Below are positions 35,851 through 44,210 of a stretch of DNA of 64,000 bases, piece after piece. The DNA comes from Caldilineaceae bacterium (lineage in GTDB: Bacteria; Chloroflexota; Anaerolineae; Caldilineales; Caldilineaceae), in assembly GCA_022821585.1 (NCBI GenBank), contig JAJEDI010000097.1:108615-172614 (forward strand), read 5' to 3'. Under the pieces are notes generated by a model. The model was given only the letters and a program-made list of their open reading frames with translations, made no database searches and was not told the DNA's origin. The translations under genes were made by a program, and so were the position numbers. Within the stretch, counting starts at the first letter, position 1. Every line of letters starts with the position of its first letter.

Positions 35851-37362
35851 ATGTCCTTTTACGCCAAGCTGAAAGCCGCCGCACACCGCAACGACACCCT
35901 CCTCTGCGTCGGCCTCGATCCAACCCCTGAGGCCTGCCCGGATCGCTTCCTGCACACTGCCGATCCCTCACACTCAGAGGCCGGAGACGATGCCGAGAGA
36001 AAATGCCAGTCTCTGTTGGACTGGAACCGAGCCGTAATCGAAGCCACCTCAGACCTCGTCTGCTGCTACAAGCCCAACATCGCCTTCTACGAAGCCCTCG
36101 GCCAGCCCGGCATGGCCCTCCTGCGTGCAACCATCGCCGCCGTCCCGCCAGAAATCCCAGTCCTACTTGACGCCAAGCGTGGCGACATCGGCTCGACCGC
36201 CGCCGCCTACGCCCGCGCCTGCTTCGAAGATCTCGGCGTTGACGCCGTCACCCTCAGCCCTTACCTCGGCCAGGACAGCATCGCCCCCTTTGCCGCCTAC
36301 CCCGAAAAGGGCCTTTTCGTTCTCTGTCACACTTCTAACCCCGCGGCCGGCGCCTTCCAGAAACTGACCGTCACCAACGGCCAGTTCCCGGACGCGGAAG
36401 ACGCTTTGTTCGTGCACGTAGCCAAAGAAGCCGTCAGCTGGTCGCCCGCAGTAGGCCTGGTCGTAGGCGCAACCTATCCCCAAGCACTCGCCGAAGTCCG
36501 CACCGTCGCACCCGACGCCTGGCTGCTTGCCCCCGGAATCGGCGCCCAGGGCGGTGACCTTCAGGCAGCGCTCTCCGCCGGTCTGCGCGCCGACGGTCTC
36601 GGCGTACTTGTCGCCGCCACCCGCGGCGTCACCCAAGCCGACGACCCGGGCCAGGCCGCAATGAGCATTCGCGAAGGCATAAACGCCGCCCGCACCAAGT
36701 CCTCTTCCACAGTGCAAGTAGAGGCGGCCTTCCCCGCGCCGCAACCAGCCCCTGTTCCAGAGTCCCACAGGGATCTCATCATAGGCCTGGCCGACCTCGG
36801 TGCCCTCCAGTTCGGCGACTTCACCCTCGCTAGCGGCCAAAAGTCCTCCATGTACGTCGACCTCCGCCTTCTCGTCAGCCGTCCCGAACTGATGCAGGCC
36901 GCCGCCGCCGCATACGCCAAAGAACTCTCCGCCCTGCAATGCGACCGTATCGCCGGTGTCCCCTACGCCGCCCTCCCAATCGGCATGGCCGTCGCCCTGG
37001 CCAGCGGCGTCCCCCTCATCTATAACCGCAAAGAGAGCAAGAGCCACGGCCTCGGCAAGGACATCGAAGGCCTCTGGCAGCCCGGCGAGCGCGTCGTCAT
37101 CATCGAAGACGTGATCACCACAGGCGGCAGCATAGTCAGTTCAGTCGAGTTGTTCCGCGCCGCCGGACTGGTTGTCGAAGATGCAATCGTGTTGCTGGAT
37201 AGGCAGCAGGGAGGAGTGGAAAACCTGCAGAAGGCCGGAATACGCGTTCAAAGCGTCCTGGCACTGGGAGATGTCCTGGACCTGCTCTCCGAGACCGGCC
37301 ATATCCCAGAAGAGATTCGGCAGTCGCTCGGTCGGCCCGCCCCCGCAGGGGAAAGTCAGTAG
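35851..37362 (+). CDS. pyrFE: bifunctional orotidine-5'-phosphate decarboxylase/orotate phosphoribosyltransferase
   Basis: A 503-residue fusion. The N-half is type 2 OMP decarboxylase with LDAKRGDIGST (106-115, the catalytic Asp/Lys loop) and VTLSPYLGQDSI. The C-half, from about residue 302, is orotate phosphoribosyltransferase with ASGQKSSMYVDLR and the PRPP motif EDVITTGGS (419-427). The two last steps of UMP synthesis are therefore in one protein, in decarboxylase-first order, opposite to animal UMPS. AGGGCCC precedes the ATG. The next gene, pyrD, follows by 32 bases. Confidence 0.9.
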   Translation: MSFYAKLKAAAHRNDTLLCVGLDPTPEACPDRFLHTADPSHSEAGDDAERKCQSLLDWNRAVIEATSDLVCCYKPNIAFYEALGQPGMALLRATIAAVPPEIPVLLDAKRGDIGSTAAAYARACFEDLGVDAVTLSPYLGQDSIAPFAAYPEKGLFVLCHTSNPAAGAFQKLTVTNGQFPDAEDALFVHVAKEAVSWSPAVGLVVGATYPQALAEVRTVAPDAWLLAPGIGAQGGDLQAALSAGLRADGLGVLVAATRGVTQADDPGQAAMSIREGINAARTKSSSTVQVEAAFPAPQPAPVPESHRDLIIGLADLGALQFGDFTLASGQKSSMYVDLRLLVSRPELMQAAAAAYAKELSALQCDRIAGVPYAALPIGMAVALASGVPLIYNRKESKSHGLGKDIEGLWQPGERVVIIEDVITTGGSIVSSVELFRAAGLVVEDAIVLLDRQQGGVENLQKAGIRVQSVLALGDVLDLLSETGHIPEEIRQSLGRPAPAGESQ

Positions 37363-37394
37363 CCGACCAACTGCTTATGTGAGAGATTTACGAA

Positions 37395-38393
37395 TTGAGC
37401 GAGGATCTTCCCGACCTGTCAGTCACCTTTCTCGAACGTGACCTGCCCACGCCCCTCGTGCTCGCGAGCGGCATTTGGGGCACGACCGTAAGCCTTCTCG
37501 TTCGAGCGGCCGAGGATGGTTGCGGCGCCGTAACCGCCAAGAGCTGCGGCCCCGAACCCCGCCACGGCCACGTCAACCCCTCCTGCATCGACTGGGGCGG
37601 CGGCCTCCTCAATGCTATCGGTCTGGCGAACCCCGGCGTCGAAGAAGAAATCGGCCTGCTATCGGAGGCGAAAGCACGCCTTCAACCCCGCGGCGTCGCC
37701 GTCATCGCCAGCATCTTCGCCGGAACCGCCGCTGAGTTCGGTGCTGTCGCCCGTCGCATAGCCACAGCCAATCCCGACTTTCTCGAAGTCAACATCTCCT
37801 GCCCCAACGTCGAGGACAGCTTCGGCGAACCCTTCGCCGCCAATGCAGACGCCACCGCCGCCGTCACCGGTTACGTCAAAGAAGCCGTCGCCGGCCAGGC
37901 CATCCCCGTCATCGTAAAGCTCGCCCCCAACGTCCCCAGCGTCGGCCGTATCGCCCAGGCCGCCGTCCAAGCCGGCGCCGACGCCCTCTGTGCCATCAAC
38001 ACCATGCCCGGCCTCGTCCTCGACCCCTACAGCGGCCAGCCCGTCCTCGCCAACCGCACCGGCGGAATCAGCGGGCCCGCCCTCAAACCCATCGCCCTCA
38101 AAGCCGTCTACGACACCCGCAAAGCCTGCCCCCGCACACCCATCATCGGCACCGGCGGCGTCAGCAACGGCCAGGACGCCGTCGAAATGCTCATGGCCGG
38201 CGCCACCGTCGTCGGCGTCGGCAGCGCCATCTACCACCGCGGCCCCGACGCCATCCGCCTCATCCGCGCCGAACTCCTGGAATGGATGGCCGCCCAGAAC
38301 ATTGCCTGCATCACCGACCTTCACGACCGCGCCCACTGCGAGCCCCTCTACGCGGCAACGCCTTCCACACCCCCCGCACCGACCGCAGCCTAG
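37395..38393 (+). CDS. pyrD: dihydroorotate dehydrogenase, class 1
   Basis: A 332-residue TIM-barrel flavoprotein. AVTAKS (45-50) and the catalytic Cys in ISCPN (C136, 134-138) mark class 1; class 2 uses Ser. Later motifs are IIGTGGVSNGQDAVEMLMAG and VGVGSAIYHRG. Start is TTG at 37395. Class 1B would need the PyrK iron-sulfur subunit, which is not adjacent; a class 1A form is also possible. It oxidises dihydroorotate to orotate, feeding the PyrF-PyrE fusion just upstream. Confidence 0.9.
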   Translation: MSEDLPDLSVTFLERDLPTPLVLASGIWGTTVSLLVRAAEDGCGAVTAKSCGPEPRHGHVNPSCIDWGGGLLNAIGLANPGVEEEIGLLSEAKARLQPRGVAVIASIFAGTAAEFGAVARRIATANPDFLEVNISCPNVEDSFGEPFAANADATAAVTGYVKEAVAGQAIPVIVKLAPNVPSVGRIAQAAVQAGADALCAINTMPGLVLDPYSGQPVLANRTGGISGPALKPIALKAVYDTRKACPRTPIIGTGGVSNGQDAVEMLMAGATVVGVGSAIYHRGPDAIRLIRAELLEWMAAQNIACITDLHDRAHCEPLYAATPSTPPAPTAA

Positions 38394-38435
38394 GGCCTTC
38401 GCCCTTCTCCCGGCCCCCGCCATGCAACCTTCGCC

Positions 38436-39521
38436 TCACAGAATCAACATTGCATCGCCAAAACTGTAAAACCGATACTCTCTTTCCTTCGCCTCCTCAT
38501 AGGTTCGTAGGAGCATCTGCCGCCCCGCGTCAAGATCCTCCGTATGGACCTGACCCACAAACGCGCTTACCAGCATCAGCAACGATGACCGCGGCAGATG
38601 AAAGTTAGTCAGTAGCGCGTCCACAGCCCGGAACCGGTACCCCGGATAGATGAAAAGATCAACCTCGCCCGCATAGGGAACAACCGCAGTCTCCGCTCCC
38701 ATCGGCCCGTACCCATCCGCCCCCTGAGCAGTCGTGGCGCAATACTCCAGCACCCGCGTAGACGTAGTCCCCACCGCAAACACGCGCCCGCCCTGCTCTT
38801 TGGCGCCCCGTATGCCTTCCGCCGTCTCCGCTGTCAGCTCCGCCCACTCTCGATGAATCTGATGTTCGACCACCCGCTCCCTTGTCACCGGTCCGAACGT
38901 ATCCAACCCCACGTGCAAAGTGACCGTCTCCCACCCCACGCCCATGCCCCGGATTCTCTCCAACAGCTCCGGCGTAAAATGTAGACCCGCCGTCGGCGCC
39001 GCCACGCTCCCGTCCCTTCGACTGTAAACCGTCTGATAGCGCCCTTCGTCCCCTGCGAACGCAGAGATATACGGCGGCAAGGGCAACTCTCCCAGCTTCC
39101 CTAGAATCCCCCCGATCGCCACCGAAAAGCGTGCCCTCCGCTGTCCCCCCTCGCCTTCCGAGACAATCTCCACCTCGACCGGGCCGCCATCCAGTTCCAC
39201 CTTGGCCCCCGCGCGCAGTCCCCTCCCCCGCACCAGGCAACTCCACTCTCGGCCCTCGTCATCCAGCTGGCGCAGCAGGAAAATCTCAACCGCCCCGCCC
39301 GTAGGCTTCCGCCCTCGCAGCCGCGCCGGAACCACGCGACTGTCGTTCGCCACCAGCAGGTCGCCCCCGCGTAGGAACCCGCCGATATCCCCAAAACGGC
39401 TGTGTTCTATCTGCCCCGTCACCCGGTCCAGTACCAGCAATCGACTACTGTCTCGCGGCTCGGCCGGCCGTTGAGCAATTAAGCTTTTCGGCAGTTCGTA
39501 ATTGAACAGATCGGTTCGCAT
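38436..39521 (-). CDS. queA: S-adenosylmethionine:tRNA ribosyltransferase-isomerase
   Basis: A 361-residue protein starting MRTDLFNYELPKSLIAQRP, the QueA signature. LLVANDSRVVPARL, SVAAPTAGLHFTPELL, TLHVGLDTFGPV, VGTTSTRVLEY, FIYPGY and LTNFHLPRSSLLMLVSAF follow in the standard order. It transfers ribose from SAM to preQ1-tRNA, making epoxyqueuosine. It runs convergent to pyrD (42-base gap) and divergent from the acylase. Confidence 0.93.
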   Translation of the reverse strand: MRTDLFNYELPKSLIAQRPAEPRDSSRLLVLDRVTGQIEHSRFGDIGGFLRGGDLLVANDSRVVPARLRGRKPTGGAVEIFLLRQLDDEGREWSCLVRGRGLRAGAKVELDGGPVEVEIVSEGEGGQRRARFSVAIGGILGKLGELPLPPYISAFAGDEGRYQTVYSRRDGSVAAPTAGLHFTPELLERIRGMGVGWETVTLHVGLDTFGPVTRERVVEHQIHREWAELTAETAEGIRGAKEQGGRVFAVGTTSTRVLEYCATTAQGADGYGPMGAETAVVPYAGEVDLFIYPGYRFRAVDALLTNFHLPRSSLLMLVSAFVGQVHTEDLDAGRQMLLRTYEEAKEREYRFYSFGDAMLIL

Positions 39522-39774
39522 TAGGACTTAAGAATCACCTGCTTCACGGCCAGTTCCATTAGGGCGACAAGTCCGTCAGGCCGCCATGATCCGGCCACGA
39601 TTTCACTTGGTTTTATCACAGGTGTTAGAATCGTGGAAGAGCGCGGCCGGCCGCAACCCCCCGCCGCCATATGGCGAATCGAACCTTCAAGCCAACGGGA
39701 ACGCATCGGCTTCAATAGCGCGTTCACCAACCAGCCCGAAGTAATGCCAAGTGTTTCGCAATAGACGGAAGCCC

Positions 39775-42303
39775 ATGAATCTCATAACAGTGATACTGGC
39801 CGTCGCCCTTCTTTTCGTCTTTCTCCTCCTCGGCGGCGGCCTCATCGTCTACATTTACTGGTGGCTCGTCCAACGCCCTGCGCCACAGCACGAAGGCCAG
39901 CTGGACCTCCCCGAACTTGACGCCGAAGTAGAGATTCTCCGCGATCAGCATGGCATCCCCCACATCTACGCCCAGAACGAAGCCGACCTCTGGCGCGCCC
40001 AGGGCTTCACCCACGCCCAGGACCGCCTCTGGCAGATGGAGCTCAACCGCCGCGTCACCCACGGCCGCCTCGCCGAACTCTTCGGCGCCGCCGCCCTCGA
40101 CGTCGATCGCTTCAGCCGCATCGTCGGTTTCCATCGCGCCGCCCAGGCCGAACTGAATGCTCTGGATGAAGCCACGACCGCCACCCTGCACCACTACTGC
40201 CAGGGCGTCAACGCCTATATCCGCAGCCGCAAGGGGCGGCTGGCTGCCGAATTCAACCTCCTCCGCCGCCAGCCCGATGAGTGGGCGCCCGTCGACATAC
40301 TGGGCTTCGGCAAAATGATGGCCTGGACCCTTAGCGTCAACTGGGAAAGTGAACTGGTCCGGCTCCAGCTGGCCGCCAAGCTCGACCCCGCCCTCGCCGC
40401 CGATCTCGAACCAGACTATCCAAACACAAACCCCGCAATAATGGAGGGCGCAGGCAGCCAGGAATCGATGCGGCTCCTGCACACCGCAGGCCTCATCCTC
40501 AACCAATACGAACAGCTGAAGAGCTGGCTGGGGGTCGCCGCGCCCGAGTTCGGACAGGGAAGCAATGCCTGGGCCGTCTCAGCAGAAAAGTCCTTCACCG
40601 GACGACCCATTCTCTGCAATGACCCCCACCTCGTCATGTCCATGCCCGGCACTTGGTACGAGATGCATCTCACCTGCCCGCCCTCTCCCGACAACCCCGA
40701 ATCCGGCCTCCACGTCAGCGGCGCCTCATTCGCCGGCGCCCCCGGCATCATCATCGGCCACAACCAGCACATCGCCTGGGGCTTGACCAACGCCTTTCCC
40801 GACGTCCAGGACCTCTACATCGAACGCCCACACCCCGACAACGACAGCGGCCGTACGCCCCGCTTCGAATTCCAGGGAGAATGGGAAGAAGCCACCGTCA
40901 TACGCGAAGAGATCCACCTGCGCAATCGCGCCCGCCCCCACGTCGAAGAGGTAGTCGTAACCCGCCACGGCCCTCTCCTCACCGGCATCCTCAGTACCGA
41001 CAACCCCGACGTCGGCTTTCCCGACGAACCCGTACTCACCGCCGCGCCCCTCGCCCTTCGCTGGATCGGCCACGACCCCGGCACGGTAATGCGTTCCGTT
41101 CTCCGCCTCAATCGCGCCCGCAACTGGCAGGAATTCAACGCCGCCCTCACCGACTGGACCGCACCCTCCCAGAACTTCGTCTACGCCGACTGCGAAGGCA
41201 ACATCGCCTACCGCCTCTCCGGCGCCGTCCCCATTCGCCGCAACGGCAACGGCCTCGTCCCCGTACCCGGCTGGAACGGCGACTACGAGTGGGACGGCTT
41301 CATCCCCGACGACGAGCTGCCCCGCCTTCTCAATCCCCCCGGTGGCTTCGTCGTCACCGCCAACAACAAGATCACCGGCGACGACTACCCCTACGTCCTC
41401 ACCTTCGAGACCATGCCCGGCTGGCGCGCCCGCCGCATCGAAGAGATGTTGACCGAAAAAGAGCATATCACCCTGCGCGACATGGAACAGATCCAGCTCG
41501 ACGAGACCAGCCTCTACGCCCGTGAACTGACCCCGCTCCTGACCGGCCACCTCAGCGACGACCCCTACGTGCGCGTCGCTGTCAAAATGCTGCAGGACTG
41601 GGGCTACCGCATGGACCAGGAGAGCCCCGCTGCCCTTGTCTTCCACTACACCCTATTGCACCTTCTCGACCTCACCTTCGGCCAGAAGCTCGGCCCCACC
41701 GCCCCCGGCTTCTTCGGCAAAGGCAGCAGCCCCGTCTTTCTTATCAACGGTTTCCTGCTCCGCGCCCAAACGCGACTCCTCGAACTCCTGAAAAACGAGG
41801 AGACTTCCCCCTGGTACGCCGATGCCGCCACCGGACGCCGCCGCACAAAAGCGGAGCTGATCGAGACCGCCCTCCAGCTCGCCGTGCAACGCCTTCGCCG
41901 TGAAGTCAATCCCACGCCCCGCAAGTGGGCATGGGGCCGTATGCACCAGATCCGCTACAGCCACGTCCTCGGCGCCGCACCCATTCTCGGCTGGCTCTTC
42001 AATCGCGGCCCCTATCCCATCGGCGGCGACGGCACAACGCCCAACCAGACCGGATTCCTGTCTGAGCTGCCCCCTGGCCTCGTCCAGGTCCAGGCCGCCT
42101 ACCGCCAAATTTTCGACATCGGCAACTGGGACGCCGCCCAAAGCGTCACCGCCAGCGGCCAGTCGGGCCATCCCATCAGCCGCAACTACGCCGACCAGAT
42201 CCCAATGTGGCTCGAAGGTGCATATCACAAGATGCCCTGGAGCCGCCCCGCCGTCGAAAAAACTGCCCGCCGCCGCCTCCTCCTCAAGAGCAGCGGCCCT
42301 TGA
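39775..42303 (+). CDS. penicillin-acylase-family N-terminal nucleophile hydrolase
   Basis: An 842-residue protein. An N-terminal membrane helix (MNLITVILAVALLFVFLLLGG) is a signal anchor. The family core follows: EILRDQHGIPHIYAQNEADLWRAQGF, then the self-cleavage site GQGSNAW where S263 would become the beta-chain N-terminal nucleophile, then NDPHLVMSMPGTWYE. It is probably an extracytoplasmic amidase acting on acylated compounds, perhaps homoserine lactones or penicillin-like amides. A GTG at 39751 could extend it by eight residues; ATG at 39775 is preferred. Confidence 0.85.
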   Translation: MNLITVILAVALLFVFLLLGGGLIVYIYWWLVQRPAPQHEGQLDLPELDAEVEILRDQHGIPHIYAQNEADLWRAQGFTHAQDRLWQMELNRRVTHGRLAELFGAAALDVDRFSRIVGFHRAAQAELNALDEATTATLHHYCQGVNAYIRSRKGRLAAEFNLLRRQPDEWAPVDILGFGKMMAWTLSVNWESELVRLQLAAKLDPALAADLEPDYPNTNPAIMEGAGSQESMRLLHTAGLILNQYEQLKSWLGVAAPEFGQGSNAWAVSAEKSFTGRPILCNDPHLVMSMPGTWYEMHLTCPPSPDNPESGLHVSGASFAGAPGIIIGHNQHIAWGLTNAFPDVQDLYIERPHPDNDSGRTPRFEFQGEWEEATVIREEIHLRNRARPHVEEVVVTRHGPLLTGILSTDNPDVGFPDEPVLTAAPLALRWIGHDPGTVMRSVLRLNRARNWQEFNAALTDWTAPSQNFVYADCEGNIAYRLSGAVPIRRNGNGLVPVPGWNGDYEWDGFIPDDELPRLLNPPGGFVVTANNKITGDDYPYVLTFETMPGWRARRIEEMLTEKEHITLRDMEQIQLDETSLYARELTPLLTGHLSDDPYVRVAVKMLQDWGYRMDQESPAALVFHYTLLHLLDLTFGQKLGPTAPGFFGKGSSPVFLINGFLLRAQTRLLELLKNEETSPWYADAATGRRRTKAELIETALQLAVQRLRREVNPTPRKWAWGRMHQIRYSHVLGAAPILGWLFNRGPYPIGGDGTTPNQTGFLSELPPGLVQVQAAYRQIFDIGNWDAAQSVTASGQSGHPISRNYADQIPMWLEGAYHKMPWSRPAVEKTARRRLLLKSSGP

Positions 42304-42401
42304 TCAATCCAACTCCCTCTCCAAGAGCTTCCGCGCACTACGTTACTCACTGCGACCATCTTGAAGAGACTCGTCAATAGCCCCCTGCCAACCACCTCGC
42401 T

Positions 42402-43307
42402 ATGACCCTCTCCTCCTACCGCGGCTACCTCTACGCGCTTATCGCCTTTGGAACCTGGGGCATCCTCCCCGTCTACTGGAAACAGCTCCAGGCTCTTCCC
42501 ATGCTCGAAATCCTCGCCCACCGCATGATCTGGTCCGCCGTGACCATGATCATCGCCCTCGCCCTCCTCAAGGATCTCTCCTGGCTCCCCGCACTTCGCA
42601 GCTCGCCCCGAACGCTTCTCTTCGTGTCCACAGCCGCACTCCTCACCGCCGCCAACTGGATCACCTACCTCTGGGCCGTCGACACAGGCAATGTCGCTAG
42701 GATCAGCCTCGGCTACTTCATCAACCCCCTCTTCAGCGTCCTCCTTGCCCGCCTCTTTCTCGGCGAGCGCCTGCGCCGAGGCCAGCAAGTCGCCGTCGCC
42801 ATCGCCGTCGCCGGCGTCGTCTACCTCACTCTCAGCCTCGGCCAGCTCCCCTGGATCGCCCTCTCCCTCGCCGGCACCTTCAGCTTCTACGGCCTCATCA
42901 GAAAAAAAGTCGACCTCAGCGGCATGCAATTCTTCTGCCTCGAAATGACCCTGCTCTTCGTCCCCGCCCTCGTCCTCCTGTTCTACACCGCCCAGCCCGC
43001 CCCCGCCCCCTGGACCGCCATCGCCTCGCCCCGCATCGGCCTCCTCCTCCTCGGCACCGGCATAGTCTCCGCCATCCCCCTCGTCAGCTTCGGCGCCGCC
43101 GCCCGCCTCATCCCCCTCTCCACCATCGGCCTCATGCAGTACCTCGCCCCCTCCACCCAATTCATCCTCGGCGTCTTCCTCTACAAAGAGCCCTTCACCC
43201 CCGTCCAACTGATCGGCTACACCTTCATCTGGGCCGCCCTCATCCTCTACTCCCTCGAAGGCCTCCGCCACACCCGCAACTCAATCGGCCGCACCCGAAC
43301 AGTCTGA
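42402..43307 (+). CDS. rarD: RarD-type EamA transporter
   Basis: A 301-residue integral membrane protein with about ten hydrophobic helices in two EamA repeats. YALIAFGTWGILPVYWKQL at the start and LMQYLAPSTQFILGVFLYKEPF near the end are RarD signatures. The transported compound is unknown; RarD relatives confer chloramphenicol resistance in some bacteria. It lies 98 bases after the acylase gene. Confidence 0.85.
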   Translation: MTLSSYRGYLYALIAFGTWGILPVYWKQLQALPMLEILAHRMIWSAVTMIIALALLKDLSWLPALRSSPRTLLFVSTAALLTAANWITYLWAVDTGNVARISLGYFINPLFSVLLARLFLGERLRRGQQVAVAIAVAGVVYLTLSLGQLPWIALSLAGTFSFYGLIRKKVDLSGMQFFCLEMTLLFVPALVLLFYTAQPAPAPWTAIASPRIGLLLLGTGIVSAIPLVSFGAAARLIPLSTIGLMQYLAPSTQFILGVFLYKEPFTPVQLIGYTFIWAALILYSLEGLRHTRNSIGRTRTV

Positions 43308-43370
43308 TCTCTCATCCCATTCTGACAAATGTGCTCCTTAATCCCCGTAAACAATCCGGCATGCTCGGAT

Positions 43371-43483
43371 CACTGACTACTGACCGCTGACTACTGACTA
43401 CTGCAGTTGGGCGGTCGGGCCTATTCGGCCCTCCCTTGTGCGGGGGCTCCGCCCCCGCAACGCCCCCTCTCCTACAACATGCC
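43371..43483 (+). repeat. dispersed repeat, copy B
   Basis: Tandem CTGACTACTGACTACTG, then CAG and the core with hairpins GGGCC-TATTC-GGCCC and GCGGGGGC-TCC-GCCCCCGC, ending near CAACGCCCCC. It is almost identical to copy C (63786-63910) in the core and similar to copy A (7928-8033). Confidence 0.88.
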
Positions 43484-43638
43484 TTATCCACCTGGTGCCT
43501 GTATTCCACCAGGTGCCTCTTCCACCGCTTGCATACCTCCCGCTCCCCCATCCTGTCCTGTTCCAGACTTGCGCCGAGCAAGGCGCGTATCCGCCCTGTT
43601 CGCCCCGCTGAGTCGTCATTCCCCCCTGAAAGGCCCTG

Positions 43639-43664
43639 TAGGGGCAGGCCTTGTGCCTGCCCTC
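43639..43664. repeat. GTAGGGGC palindromic repeat
   Basis: The stem GGGCAGGC/GCCTGCCC closes a CTTGT loop and starts with GTAG. The element at 47144-47169 has the same GTAGGGGC start, CTTGT loop and GCCC end with different central stem bases. Confidence 0.65.
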
Positions 43665-43767
43665 GAACCCCCCAACAGGTCGGCAATCGAAACCAACCCA
43701 CGCCGCCGCGCAGTCCCCACCCCCTTTTCGCCCCAAAAACGGGCTGCTCGCCACGCCATCCCCAATA

Positions 43768-43796
43768 TTGACTTTTCTCCCCCCGCAACCTATAAT
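43768..43796 (+). promoter_or_regulatory. sigma-70 promoter of the valS T-box transcript
   Basis: TTGACT (43768-43773) and a perfect TATAAT (43791-43796) are 17 bases apart, just upstream of the T-box leader. Confidence 0.75.
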
Positions 43797-43802
43797 CGGC
43801 TG

Positions 43803-44109
43803 CATAAATTGAGAACGGCAGCGCACCGGAAGAGTACCCACGCGCGCGAACGTCTAGAGAGACGCCCTCCTGGCTGAAAGGGGTGTCCGAATCCGCAGCG
43901 CATCTGACGACAAAAGCTCCATTGTACCGGAGCCGGAGTCGCACAGGGGAATGTCGCCGGGAAGGCTGGGAGAGTGACCAACCGTAGCCTTTAACTCTCC
44001 TCGGGTCCGCCCGTTATCGCGGTAGAGAGAGCCGGCTAGACCCTTGCCGGCTAACCAAGGTGGTACCGCGGAGTCACTTCGTCCTTTGGATAGAGTGGCT
44101 TGTTTTTTT
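43803..44109 (+). promoter_or_regulatory. T-box leader of valS (tRNA-Val-sensing, by context)
   Basis: A leader of about 300 bases ends in the T-box core CCAAGGTGGTACCGCG (44055-44070), which base-pairs with uncharged tRNA CCA ends. The AGAGAG (about 43856-43861) and GGCTGAAAG (about 43872-43880) stretch fits the distal loop of stem I. A terminator follows. Uncharged tRNA would stabilise the antiterminator and allow valS transcription. I could not fix the specifier codon by hand; Val is inferred from the downstream gene. Confidence 0.85.
44073..44109 (+). terminator. intrinsic terminator of the valS T-box
   Basis: GTCACT/AGTGGC (44073-44078 with 44094-44099) encloses GTCC-TTT-GGAT, followed by a T-tract (TTGTTTTTTT, to 44109). 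It directly follows the T-box core. Confidence 0.8.
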
Positions 44110-44210
44110 GCCGGCTCTCAACCAAGCCTCTACTTTGCATTGGCCGAACACTTGAACTGACCTGCCAGCCGCACGACGCCGGCGAACAGTCTACGGGAGC
44201 ACAGAGAACA

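Larger units (their letters stand above)
43308..43767. other. gene-free region upstream of valS holding two repeat elements
   Basis: No convincing gene is seen. It holds repeat copy B (43371-43483) and a GTAGGGGC palindrome (43639-43664). The promoter and T-box leader of valS begin just after. Confidence 0.6.

Noticed and set aside
39751..39774. GTG start extending the penicillin-acylase-family protein by eight residues
   Set aside because: The upstream codons add charged residues before the signal anchor and have no ribosome site; ATG at 39775 is preferred.
43811..43990. Assignment of the T-box specifier codon
   Set aside because: Several GTA/GTC triplets lie near possible stem I loops, and I could not draw stem I with confidence. 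Val specificity rests on the downstream gene only.
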